DNA of 64,000 nucleotides. Origin: Salibacteraceae bacterium. Its GTDB lineage: Bacteria; Bacteroidota; Bacteroidia; Flavobacteriales_G; Salibacteraceae. A model generated the notes under the pieces. That model was not told the DNA's origin and did no database searches. It saw only the letters and a list, made by a program, of their open reading frames with translations. The stretch spans positions 62,001 to 126,000 of the forward strand of contig JAGYJZ010000003.1 of the NCBI GenBank assembly GCA_018401875.1, read 5' to 3'. Below, piece by piece: positions 18,824 to 27,620 of the stretch. Each line of letters starts with the position of its first letter. The first letter of the stretch is position 1. The position numbers and the translations under genes were made by a program.

Positions 18824-21256
18824 ATGAAAATTTCATACAACTGGCTGTCCCAATACCTCCAATTAGAAGAATCACCTGAAGAAATCAGTGCCTTGCTCAC
18901 GAGTATTGGATTAGAGGTAGAAGGATTAGAGAAATTTGAATCGATTAAAGGTGGTTTGCAAGGATTGATCGTTGGCGAAGTGAAAGAAAAATGGCAGCAC
19001 CCTAATGCCGATAAATTGAGTTGCACAAAAGTGGATGTCGGAACGGGTGAATTGCTCTCGATTGTGTGCGGAGCACCAAATGTTGAGTCAGGGCAAAAAG
19101 TGATCGTAGCCACTGTAGGCACAAAACTCCCTTCGGAAGATGGAAGTGAATTCGAAATTAAAAAGGCGAAGATCAGAGGCGAAGCGAGCGAAGGAATGAT
19201 CTGCGCAGAAGACGAAATAGGAATTGGTGAAAGTCACGATGGCATCATGGTTCTGCCACCGGATTCTGTGATTGGAACGCCCGCTGCAAAGTTGTTTAAG
19301 GTTGAAATTGATTACGTTTTTGAGATTGGATTAACCCCAAATCGTGCTGATGCCGCCTCGCATTTTGGTGTGGCCAGAGACTTAAAAGCTGCGTTGGCGC
19401 ATCGAAAAGGACAAGATGTTCACTTAAAGAAACCACCAGTTGAGGCGTTTAAAGCCACCAATAATGAATTATTCATTCCGGTTGAAGTGGAGAATCTAGA
19501 AGCATGTCCTCGTTATGTAAGCGTCACGATTGCCAATGTTACTGTTCAGCCGTCACCTTCGTGGTTGCAGAACAGGTTGCGGGCGATAGGGGTGAGGCCA
19601 ATCAATAATGTGGTGGATGTTACCAATTACATCAACCACGCGTTTGGTCAACCGCTGCATGCCTTTGATGCCGATAAAATTGAAGGTAAAAAAGTGATCG
19701 TAAAGACATTGCCTGCAAAATCAAAGTTCACAACGTTGGATGAGGTTGAGCGTGAATTGCACGAAGACGACTTGATGATTTGCAATTCTAAAGAACCCAT
19801 GTGCATGGCAGGCGTATTTGGTGGTGCTAAATCTGGTGTTACAGAATCCACAAAAAACATTTTCCTAGAAAGCGCATACTTTAATCCTGTTTCGATTCGA
19901 AAATCAGCCAAGCGCCACGCCTTGAATACGGATGCATCGTTTCGATTTGAGCGCGGCATCGATCCGAATGTTACAGCTTATGCAGCGAAGTTAGCGGCAT
20001 TGATGATCGCTGAAGTGGCCGAGGGAACCATCAGCAGTAAAATGAGTGATACGCATCCTGAAGGTTTTCCTGATTTTTCTGTAGCATTTAGACCTGGCAA
20101 AGCCAACGCCTTGATCGGGACAAATATTCCTTCTGAAACTATGAAACGTATTTTGACTAACCTCGAAATTGGTGTGGGAGAAGGTGATGGAGAAACATGG
20201 CAATTGCGTGTACCACCGTTTAAAGTAGATGTAACGCGCGAGGCTGACGTTATTGAAGAGGTGCTCCGCATTTATGGTTACGATGAGGTGCCCGTATCGT
20301 CAAAGGTGCTATCAACCATCAAAGACTTGAAACCGACAGAGAGTGCTATGGCCAAAGAGGCCATTACAAAGCAATTGGTGAGCAATGGCTTTTTGGAGTG
20401 TATGACCAATTCTATGACGGACGGAAATTATTCAACCTTTTCGGAGGAATGGGATGAGTCAGAAATAATAGTGATCAACAATCCGTTGAGTTCTGAATTG
20501 GGAATCATGCGACCCGCGATGATTTTTTCTGGATTGGAGAATGCGGCATACAATGTGAATCGGCAACAATCCAACCTTAAGTTGTTTGAATTTGGCAATG
20601 TCTATCGGGTGAAAGGCGATGCGTTTAAAGAAGAGGAACACTTAAGTATCACGGTGAGTGGTCAAGCGATCAACGACACTTGGCGCAGTGCAAACCTTGA
20701 CGCAGATTGGTATGAATTAAAGGCGGCATTTGAGCAAATCCTAGTTCGACTTGGCATCGATAACTCAAAACTCAAGACCAATGAGACCGAAACCGACTGG
20801 TTTAAGTTTGGATTGGATTGGAAAAAGGGAGATAAAGTGATTGCCTCGGCAGGCGCAGTTTCTGACCGTTTAAAGAAAAAATTCGACCTAAAAAAGGAGG
20901 TCTTCTTTATGGAAATCAGATGGAGAGAATTGGTGAAAATGCGCCAGCGCGAAATCAGCATTGGTCAATTGCCAAAGTATCCTGAAGTTCGGAGAGACTT
21001 GGCTTTATTGGTAGATGAAGCGCTTGAATATGCCAAGCTTGAAGAATTGGCCTTTCAAACTGAACGAAAACTTCTAAAATCAGTGACACTTTTTGATGTG
21101 TATCAAGGCAAAGGAATGCCAGAGGGTAAAAAAAGCTATGGACTTGCATTTAGCCTACGTGATGACAGCAAAACCTTGACAGATCAAGAAGTTGACAAAA
21201 CGATGAAGCGTTTGTTTGAGCGTTTCAATCGCGAGGTTGGGGCGGAGTTGAGGTAA
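18824..21256 (+). CDS. pheT: phenylalanine--tRNA ligase beta subunit
   Basis: 'MKISYNWLSQYLQLEESPEEISALLTSIGLEVEG', tRNA-binding, B3/B4, B5 and anticodon-binding domains recognisable. Confidence 0.97.
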   Translation: MKISYNWLSQYLQLEESPEEISALLTSIGLEVEGLEKFESIKGGLQGLIVGEVKEKWQHPNADKLSCTKVDVGTGELLSIVCGAPNVESGQKVIVATVGTKLPSEDGSEFEIKKAKIRGEASEGMICAEDEIGIGESHDGIMVLPPDSVIGTPAAKLFKVEIDYVFEIGLTPNRADAASHFGVARDLKAALAHRKGQDVHLKKPPVEAFKATNNELFIPVEVENLEACPRYVSVTIANVTVQPSPSWLQNRLRAIGVRPINNVVDVTNYINHAFGQPLHAFDADKIEGKKVIVKTLPAKSKFTTLDEVERELHEDDLMICNSKEPMCMAGVFGGAKSGVTESTKNIFLESAYFNPVSIRKSAKRHALNTDASFRFERGIDPNVTAYAAKLAALMIAEVAEGTISSKMSDTHPEGFPDFSVAFRPGKANALIGTNIPSETMKRILTNLEIGVGEGDGETWQLRVPPFKVDVTREADVIEEVLRIYGYDEVPVSSKVLSTIKDLKPTESAMAKEAITKQLVSNGFLECMTNSMTDGNYSTFSEEWDESEIIVINNPLSSELGIMRPAMIFSGLENAAYNVNRQQSNLKLFEFGNVYRVKGDAFKEEEHLSITVSGQAINDTWRSANLDADWYELKAAFEQILVRLGIDNSKLKTNETETDWFKFGLDWKKGDKVIASAGAVSDRLKKKFDLKKEVFFMEIRWRELVKMRQREISIGQLPKYPEVRRDLALLVDEALEYAKLEELAFQTERKLLKSVTLFDVYQGKGMPEGKKSYGLAFSLRDDSKTLTDQEVDKTMKRLFERFNREVGAELR

Positions 21257-21260
21257 AATG

Positions 21261-22142
21261 CTACTCCGTAATGTCTAGTTTAATAGAGTTTTCATCGGGA
21301 GAAACACGTTTTATAATTTCCCATTCGCCATACTCATTGAGCCGTTGAATCTGATACTCTTTTACGCCTTTTTCCCATTGATTGTAATCGTTCCATTTCA
21401 ACTCTACCTCAAAGCCATCTTGGGTTTTTTGCAGTAAGATTGAACTTCCTGGCGATCCTTTTAAAGGAAGAATTTCGCAAGCGTTGCGAATTTCAATATG
21501 ATACGCAGCAAACTCTGCTTGAACGTCCGTTTCATAGTCGATAAAATCAGTTTGAAGCGGATTAAGCTCATAAATCACAGTGGGTCGTTGCTCAACCATT
21601 TTATGCAATTCAAACCGTTTTATCAGGTGCGATTCTAATTCGAGGGGCTTCCATTGAATGAGAATGCTTTCGTCTTCTAAAACCGTGGCCAACACAATGT
21701 TCACGGCTTTTCTCAATGAAGGCAAGGTGTCAACTACGATGGTTTTTACATTGCCAATCGCCTCAACGCCAAGGTCGCTCAAGTTGGTGGCAACAATGCG
21801 GTATTCCACTTTTTCAGGACAAAGGGCAGAGGTATCTCCAATGGCAGTTAACACCTCATTTCCGATGGTCCACGTCATCGATGGATTTACAGCGTATTGC
21901 GAAGCATCGCTTACCTCCACCGTTACCGGAATGCAATTCCCCAATTGCTTCGCTTTTGGTTTCGAAATAGGGGTTCTCTGTTTCATGGTGGAGTGATTTG
22001 TGTTTCTCACTTTCAACATCAAAAGTATCTGGGCTCCAGCCGGATTAGTGTGACTCACATCATGTTCGAGGTTGAGAACGCACGACTTTATTAAATGAAA
22101 TACCACTTGATAATTGAGAATATGATTGTATCTTCGCAGCAT
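21261..22142 (-). CDS. FN3-like protein resembling the middle of a gliding-motility-associated T9SS client; likely truncated (true start perhaps about 21986)
   Basis: 'IQWKPLELESHLIKRFELHKMVEQRP...YHIEIRNACEI...ELKWNDYNQWEKGVKEYQIQRLNEYGEWEIIKRV'; no C-terminal sorting domain or clear signal peptide. Confidence 0.5.
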   Translation of the reverse strand: MLRRYNHILNYQVVFHLIKSCVLNLEHDVSHTNPAGAQILLMLKVRNTNHSTMKQRTPISKPKAKQLGNCIPVTVEVSDASQYAVNPSMTWTIGNEVLTAIGDTSALCPEKVEYRIVATNLSDLGVEAIGNVKTIVVDTLPSLRKAVNIVLATVLEDESILIQWKPLELESHLIKRFELHKMVEQRPTVIYELNPLQTDFIDYETDVQAEFAAYHIEIRNACEILPLKGSPGSSILLQKTQDGFEVELKWNDYNQWEKGVKEYQIQRLNEYGEWEIIKRVSPDENSIKLDITE

Positions 22143-22146
22143 AAAT

Positions 22147-22219
<73 letters not shown>

Positions 22220-22220
22220 C

Positions 22221-22428
22221 ATAGAAGTTCAAAAGTGACTTATTGTAAGTTGTAAGGAAAGGATAGCTCGTTGGGCTCATATCCGCCAGCAGGCGGACGC
22301 AGGTTCGAGTCCTGTCCCCGCAACATAGAAGTTCAAAAGTGACTTATTGTAAGTTGTAAGGAAAGGATAGCTCGTTGGGCTCATATCCGCCAGCAGGCGG
22401 ACGCAGGTTCGAGTCCTGACCCCGCAAC
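22221..22428 (+). repeat. two tandem 104-bp units, each carrying a 3' tRNA-fMet fragment
   Basis: Units 22221-22324 and 22325-22428 differ by about 1 base; each contains 'ggatagctcgttgggctcatatccgccagcaggcggacgcaggttcgagtcctg[t/a]ccccgcaac'; degenerate continuation 22429-22580. Confidence 0.95.
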
Positions 22429-22588
22429 ATTGAAGTCCAAAAGTGACATTTTGTAAGTTATTTGAAAGGATAGCTCTTTGAGCTCGCAGGTTCGGATTTC
22501 AAGCGACTTAATTTTTTGATAGCTCTTTGGGCTCTCAGGTTTGAGTTAGCTAAAACACGACACTGAGCCCCGCAAAGGCGCTTTTTTT

Positions 22589-22834
22589 ATGTTCACAGTC
22601 TATGCATTATATTCAGAGTCGAATGACAAGATTTACATTGGTTACACCAGTGACCTTGATGCACGAATGATTTCGCACAATGAATTATCTACAAAAGGCT
22701 ACACGATGAAGTATCGGCCGTGGAAGTTGATTTATACAGAAGTTTTTGAAGATAAAAGAGCGGCAATTCAGCGCGAAAAGTCGTTGAAATCAGCCAGAGG
22801 AAGGGCATTTATTTGGTCCATTATAGGTGGTTAG
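22589..22834 (+). CDS. stand-alone GIY-YIG nuclease domain protein
   Basis: 'VYALYSESNDKIYIGYTSDLDARMISHN...RPWKLIYTEVFEDKRAAIQREKSLKSARGR' GIY-YIG/UvrC N-terminal-like. Confidence 0.93.
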   Translation: MFTVYALYSESNDKIYIGYTSDLDARMISHNELSTKGYTMKYRPWKLIYTEVFEDKRAAIQREKSLKSARGRAFIWSIIGG

Positions 22835-22920
22835 CTCAATCGGCTCCCAGGTTCGAGTCCTGTCCCCGCAACATAGAAGTTCAAAAGTGACTTAATTTTT
22901 TGATGGTAATTCGGGCTCTT
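22835..22920 (+). repeat. further tRNA-fMet 3'-end-derived fragment downstream of the GIY-YIG ORF
   Basis: 'ctcccaggttcgagtcctgtccccgcaacatagaagttcaaaagtgactta' matches the tandem array upstream. Confidence 0.9.
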
Positions 22921-22958
22921 ACGCTCGATTTAGACCTTCAAAAAGATACGATTGGGAA

Positions 22959-24467
22959 TTAAAACAAAGGTTTACCCGTCATTTCCTTCGGAGGATCAAG
23001 ACCTACTAACTTGAGGATTGAAGGCGCAACATCAGCCAATATACCATCTGCCACAGTTGTCACATTTTCGTTTACAACAATGCAAGGAACTAAGTTGGTA
23101 GTATGCGCTGTATGTGGGTTGCCGTTATCTAAGAAGGCAATGTCTGCGTTGCCGTGGTCAGCGATCACGATAAAAGAATAGCCCCGTTTCTTGCCTTCGG
23201 TTAAAACCATTCCCAAACATGCGTCTGTTGTTTCTACTGCTTTTATAATTGCATCATAAACCCCTGTATGTCCAACCATGTCAGGATTGGCAAAATTCAG
23301 GCAAACGAAATCGGGTTGATCATCGCGCATACTATGCACTGCGCGTTCGGTTACGTCATAGGCACTCATCTCGGGTTGCAAATCATAGGTAGCCACTTTT
23401 GGTGAAGACACCACGATGCGTTGCTCACCTTCAAATACTTCCTCACGCCCGCCTGAAAAGAAAAATGTGACGTGCGGATACTTTTCTGTTTCTGCAATTC
23501 TCAATTGTTTCAATCCATTCGTGGCCAGCACTTCACCTAGGGTGTTGACCAAATTATCCTTTTCGAAAATGACGTGTACGTGTTTAAACGTCTCGTCATA
23601 CTTGGTCATCGTGACATAATAAAGCGAGAGTGCTTTCATGTTAAACTCCGGAAAATCGCGTTGCGTCAATGCCTCCGTAATCTGCCTGCATCGATCGGTT
23701 CTGAAATTGAAGCAAATTACTACATCGCCTTCTTTGATGCGCCCTTCTTGTGAATGGATGACGCAAGGCTTGAAAAACTCATCGCTGAGGTCTTCCGCAT
23801 AGAATGTCGCACATTGATCGGAAAAACTATGGGTTGAGATGCCTTTGCCTCCAACCAATAAGTCGTAGGCCATTTTTATGCGCTCCCAACGCTTATCTCG
23901 ATCCATTGCATAGTATCGTCCTACCATTGATACGAGCTTCGATTTTTTTCCATCGAGGGTTTTTTCCAATTCTGAGATGGCGTCTATCGCATTTCGAGGT
24001 GCCGTATCGCGGCCATCGGTAAAGGCATGCACAAAGACATCCTTCACAGCAGTGGTTTCAAGCAGCTGAATCAAAGCCACCAAGTGGTCTTGGTTTGAAT
24101 GCACGCCTCCTCGGCTTACCAAGCCCATTAAATGTATGGCAACACCCTTGTCTTCAGCGTGTTTGATGGCCGATTTTAGGGCGCTCATTTGCGCAAATTC
24201 ACCCGATTCAACAGCCCGATTGATCTTCAATAAATCTTGATACACAATGCGTCCTGCGCCAATGTTTAAGTGACCAACTTCACTGTTTCCCATTTGGCCC
24301 GGGGGAAGTCCAACATTTTCACCAAACGTTTTTAATGTGCCGTGTGGAAAGGAATGCATCAATTCGTCAAAAACAGGTGTTTTCGCGCTGCTTATGGCGT
24401 CAGCCTTCGATCCATCGCCAATGCCCCAACCGTCTAAAATGATTAATGCTGCTTTTTTGTTTGCCAT
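22959..24467 (-). CDS. gpmI: 2,3-bisphosphoglycerate-independent phosphoglycerate mutase
   Basis: 'KKAALIILDGWGIGDGSKADAISSAKTPVFDELM', 'GQMGNSEVGHLNIGAGRIVYQDL', 'IADHGNADIAF'. Confidence 0.97.
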   Translation of the reverse strand: MANKKAALIILDGWGIGDGSKADAISSAKTPVFDELMHSFPHGTLKTFGENVGLPPGQMGNSEVGHLNIGAGRIVYQDLLKINRAVESGEFAQMSALKSAIKHAEDKGVAIHLMGLVSRGGVHSNQDHLVALIQLLETTAVKDVFVHAFTDGRDTAPRNAIDAISELEKTLDGKKSKLVSMVGRYYAMDRDKRWERIKMAYDLLVGGKGISTHSFSDQCATFYAEDLSDEFFKPCVIHSQEGRIKEGDVVICFNFRTDRCRQITEALTQRDFPEFNMKALSLYYVTMTKYDETFKHVHVIFEKDNLVNTLGEVLATNGLKQLRIAETEKYPHVTFFFSGGREEVFEGEQRIVVSSPKVATYDLQPEMSAYDVTERAVHSMRDDQPDFVCLNFANPDMVGHTGVYDAIIKAVETTDACLGMVLTEGKKRGYSFIVIADHGNADIAFLDNGNPHTAHTTNLVPCIVVNENVTTVADGILADVAPSILKLVGLDPPKEMTGKPLF

Positions 24468-24470
24468 GTC

Positions 24471-25421
24471 TTATGCATTGAATTTTATACTGACTACAGT
24501 GCCGTGAGGACTGTTATCGCGGATAGAAAGTTGTGCGCCATGGAGGTGCAACAGCGAGTGCACTAAATACAGCCCTAACCCGCTGCCTTTTTGACTGCGT
24601 GTTTCTTCGTTGCCCATGCGATAAAACTTTTTAAGCACTTGTTCGCGTTCCTCTTTGGGTATCCCACTGCCATGGTCGGCCACCTCAAGGATTATTCTTT
24701 TTCCCTCTTGTTTAGCGCTGATCTTTACCTCTGTTTTGGGAGCATATTTCAGTGCGTTTTCGATTAAATTGCTGATGATGGAATCGATGGCGCTTCGGTC
24801 TGCATGAAGTTGCACATCCTCATCGCAGGATACTTTGAATGTATTTCCCGATTTCTCGGCTAAGGATGTAAAACGATGAATTACGGTTTCGATGGTTGGT
24901 TTCAATGGAATGGTTTCTTGATACACTTCAAATTTGCCGCCATCAAGCCGTGAAGCGAGCAGAATATTGGATACAAGCAACTCAAGCCGCTGTGCTGAAC
25001 TTAATGCTCCATCGATCATTTGGTGCCGTTGGGATGCATCCATCTCTCTTTTTTCGAGGGTTTGGAGGTTGAGTTTAATCGATGCAATAGGAGAATTAAA
25101 TTCGTGGGTTGTAGCCAAGATAAAATTGCGCTCTTGCATGGCGAGACGCTGTTCGCGTAAGATGGATTTTTGAATAAAATAAGCGCCAACAATGAGCAGC
25201 GATAAGAAAACACTTCCCTCGCCAAGTATCATCCACAACTTATTGCGCAAATCAGTAGGTGCATTTTCAAGTCCTGCCACACCCAGTTGAATCAATTTTG
25301 CGTTGGCTGAAGCTATCTCTGCGTTGAGGTTGTAAATAAGATAGGCCCACCAAGAAAATTGCGCGAACACATAACCCAATAAGACATACAGCAACAAAAT
25401 GACCTTTGGCGTTTTTTTCAT
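24471..25421 (-). CDS. sensor histidine kinase
   Basis: 'FILATTHEFNSPIASIKLNLQTLEKR' H-box (HEFNSP), 'NLIENALKYAP', 'DHGSGIPKEER', 'GSGLGLYLV'. Confidence 0.95.
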   Translation of the reverse strand: MKKTPKVILLLYVLLGYVFAQFSWWAYLIYNLNAEIASANAKLIQLGVAGLENAPTDLRNKLWMILGEGSVFLSLLIVGAYFIQKSILREQRLAMQERNFILATTHEFNSPIASIKLNLQTLEKREMDASQRHQMIDGALSSAQRLELLVSNILLASRLDGGKFEVYQETIPLKPTIETVIHRFTSLAEKSGNTFKVSCDEDVQLHADRSAIDSIISNLIENALKYAPKTEVKISAKQEGKRIILEVADHGSGIPKEEREQVLKKFYRMGNEETRSQKGSGLGLYLVHSLLHLHGAQLSIRDNSPHGTVVSIKFNA

Positions 25422-25519
25422 TGGTCAAAGGTACTTCTATCCTAAAATCAAATCCTGCTTCGTTTCCATTATGACTAAAAGAGAGTGGCGCTTCAGGTGA
25501 TTTCGCCAAAGGCGGGATC

Positions 25520-25565
25520 ATACCCCTCGGCCGCAAAAGGCTTGCCGCAGGCGATGCGAGAACGA
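25520..25565. repeat. dispersed intergenic repeat copy 2
   Basis: 'atacccctcggccgcaaaaggcttgccgcaggcgatgcgagaacgag'. Confidence 0.85.
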
Positions 25566-25724
25566 GCAATATCTTTTTAAACATATTCTTTTTACTTATC
25601 CCAACAGCTAGAATGGAAACCCTAGTCGAGCCGACAGATTCAAACCATCTTAAATCCCGAAAACAAAAAACCCCGAGCATCGCTCAGGATTTATTTGCCT
25701 CCAGGCGCTTCAGTGCAGGCTGAA

Positions 25725-25805
25725 ATAACCTTTTCATCACAAAAGCCCACCGATCGTATCCCTCGGCTGCCAAAGGCTTGCCGCAGGCGATGCGAGAACG
25801 ACTAG
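25725..25805. repeat. dispersed intergenic repeat copy 3 with extended upstream module
   Basis: 'aataaccttttcatcacaaaagcccaccgatcgtatccctcggctgccaaaggcttgccgcaggcgatgcgagaacgactag'. Confidence 0.85.
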
Positions 25806-25813
25806 GAAATCCC

Positions 25814-26437
25814 CTAATACACCACCACCTTCTTAACACCAACTGGAGCACTATCCTTTAGAAAATGCACATAATACACTCCAGCACCGTGTAAGGATAA
25901 GTCGATCGCTTCGGTGGCCGATTGGGTGCTTCGTTGGAGCACCAACCTGCCATCGGCATTGTAGATTTTCAATTGTGCGTTCTTCTCCGTCAATACATCT
26001 CCATTCACTGTAAATTGCCCAAAATTCGGATTGGGATAAATCAAGATTGAACGTGCTTGAGCTGCATCTGAAATTCCCACACAAGTATCATTGGCAATGG
26101 AAATGCTATCGGTGAAGCGGCATCCTTCAGCACTTTCAACGGTGAGGATGTAGGTACCAAATGCAGTGACCGTTTCTGTGGGTTGATCGCCACCGGTTGA
26201 CCATGCGTAAACAGCTTGACCTGCTGGCCCATTTAAATCTAATCCCAACTCCAAGTCTGCGATGCAAAGGATGGTGTCGTTGCCGAGGTCAAATGCGGGT
26301 AAGTCAAATTCCACTACTTCAATAGTATCCGAACCAGAACACCCCGTTGTTTCGGTGACAAAAACTGAATAAGTTCCTGCACTTTGAATGGTGATGCTTT
26401 CAGTAGAATCGCCAGTTGACCAGTCGTATGTTGCACA
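25814..26437 (-). pseudogene. 5'-truncated SprB-repeat/T9SS type A sorting-domain protein (C-terminal remnant)
   Basis: 'TYDWSTGDSTESITIQSAGTYSVFVTE...ILIYPNPNFGQFTVNG...GAGVYYVHFLKDSAPVGVKKVVVY'; no signal peptide, homology stops abruptly at about 26435. Confidence 0.75.
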
Positions 26438-26564
26438 TGAACTCGTGCATCTAATCCACATGAATTATACATCCGAATTCTGGAACGAGTTGGATAAGAT
26501 TTTACCTAATTATGATAAACAAGTTCACTGGTTAAAGCTAAACGGTGCCGGTATGGATTTGTAA
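26427..26564 (+). pseudogene. C-terminal remnant of YgjP-like (DUF45, M48-like) metallopeptidase
   Basis: Open frame 'YVAHELVHLIHMNYTSEFWNELDKILPNYDKQVHWLKLNGAGMDL*' matches the YgjP C-terminal pattern YVVxHELxHLxxxNHSxxFWxxLxxxxPDYxxxxxWLK. Confidence 0.75.
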
Positions 26565-26582
26565 TTGATGTACTCTTTAGTT

Positions 26583-27614
26583 TTATGAAATAAAAGAATC
26601 AAACTCAATTTCGGAAGATTTAAAATTTGTTTCGAATCCAGTAAACATTTCCTTTCTCCTCAGTTGTATCATCCCCGTGGGCCCTTGTTTGTTTTTAGCC
26701 ACATCAAGATCAGTAATACATTGGGTTGAATAACCATCGGCATCTTGAACAATACTATAGTACTCTGCTCTATACATAAAAACAACCTTATCCGCGTCCT
26801 GCTCAATAGCTCCAGACTCGCGTAAATCACTCAGTTGTGGTCTTTTATCTCCACCTCTTGTTTCCACCGCTCTGCTCAATTGAGATAATGCAACCACAGC
26901 CACATTGTGCTTTCGTGCAATGTTTTTCAGATGACGGCTAATAGATCCTATCTCTGCTTCTCGGCTTCCGCTATTACGTCTAGAACTAAGCAATTGTAAA
27001 TAGTCGATTAAGATCACCTTTACACCGTGCTTTGAAATGTGCTCTTCGCACATGGATTCAAAAACAGAAATGGAATCGTTGCCACTGTCATTCAGAAACA
27101 GTTTGTGTTTCTCTTTCAAGTCAGTGTAAGCCTGATTCAGTTGCTTGCGCTCATCATCAGTCAACCGCTGCTGTAAGATTTTATCTACGGTAATATCTGT
27201 TAAATAGCTTAGCATGCGGTAGGCTTGAATATCCATGCTTTGATCGAATCCAAAGTACAATACCGGAACCTGCTGAGATACTTGCATGGCTAATTGGTTC
27301 AACCAAACACTTTTACCCATACCAGGTCTACCGCCAAAAATCAAAAGCTCACCGCACACAAGTCCACCAAACTGATCATCATAGGGTGCATAGCCTGTTG
27401 GTATGATCAAGTCTTGCCCTTGCCTCTTCTCTAGTTTATCCAAACCAGCCTTAACCAAATCTTCCATCTGTTGAGAAGGCTTAGGCGGATTTCTCGAAAA
27501 TTCAGAAGTAAAGAGCCACGCCTTTACATTCTTCAAAAGAATCTCATCTGTTTTACTTTCTATAATAGCATTTTGAAGTGCTTCTTTTTTTAGTTCTAGG
27601 TCGTTTGTTGTCAT
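26583..27614 (-). CDS. DnaB-like replicative helicase C-terminal (RecA-fold) domain protein lacking the canonical N-terminal DnaB domain
   Basis: 'IPTGYAPYDDQFGGLVCGELLIFGGRPGMGKSVWLNQLA', 'VKVILIDYLQLLSS', 'VALSQLSRAVETRGGDKRPQLSDLRESGAIEQDADKVVFMYR'. Confidence 0.92.
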   Translation of the reverse strand: MTTNDLELKKEALQNAIIESKTDEILLKNVKAWLFTSEFSRNPPKPSQQMEDLVKAGLDKLEKRQGQDLIIPTGYAPYDDQFGGLVCGELLIFGGRPGMGKSVWLNQLAMQVSQQVPVLYFGFDQSMDIQAYRMLSYLTDITVDKILQQRLTDDERKQLNQAYTDLKEKHKLFLNDSGNDSISVFESMCEEHISKHGVKVILIDYLQLLSSRRNSGSREAEIGSISRHLKNIARKHNVAVVALSQLSRAVETRGGDKRPQLSDLRESGAIEQDADKVVFMYRAEYYSIVQDADGYSTQCITDLDVAKNKQGPTGMIQLRRKEMFTGFETNFKSSEIEFDSFIS

Positions 27615-27620
27615 AGGGTT

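Noticed and set aside
22221-22428. The tandem units as additional functional tRNA-Met genes
   Set aside because: They lack the 5' acceptor strand and complete D arm, and the anticodon stem is disrupted by a hairpin.
25267-25680. ORF 25267-25680 (-)
   Set aside because: Overlaps the histidine kinase gene and an intergenic repeat; no recognisable protein features.
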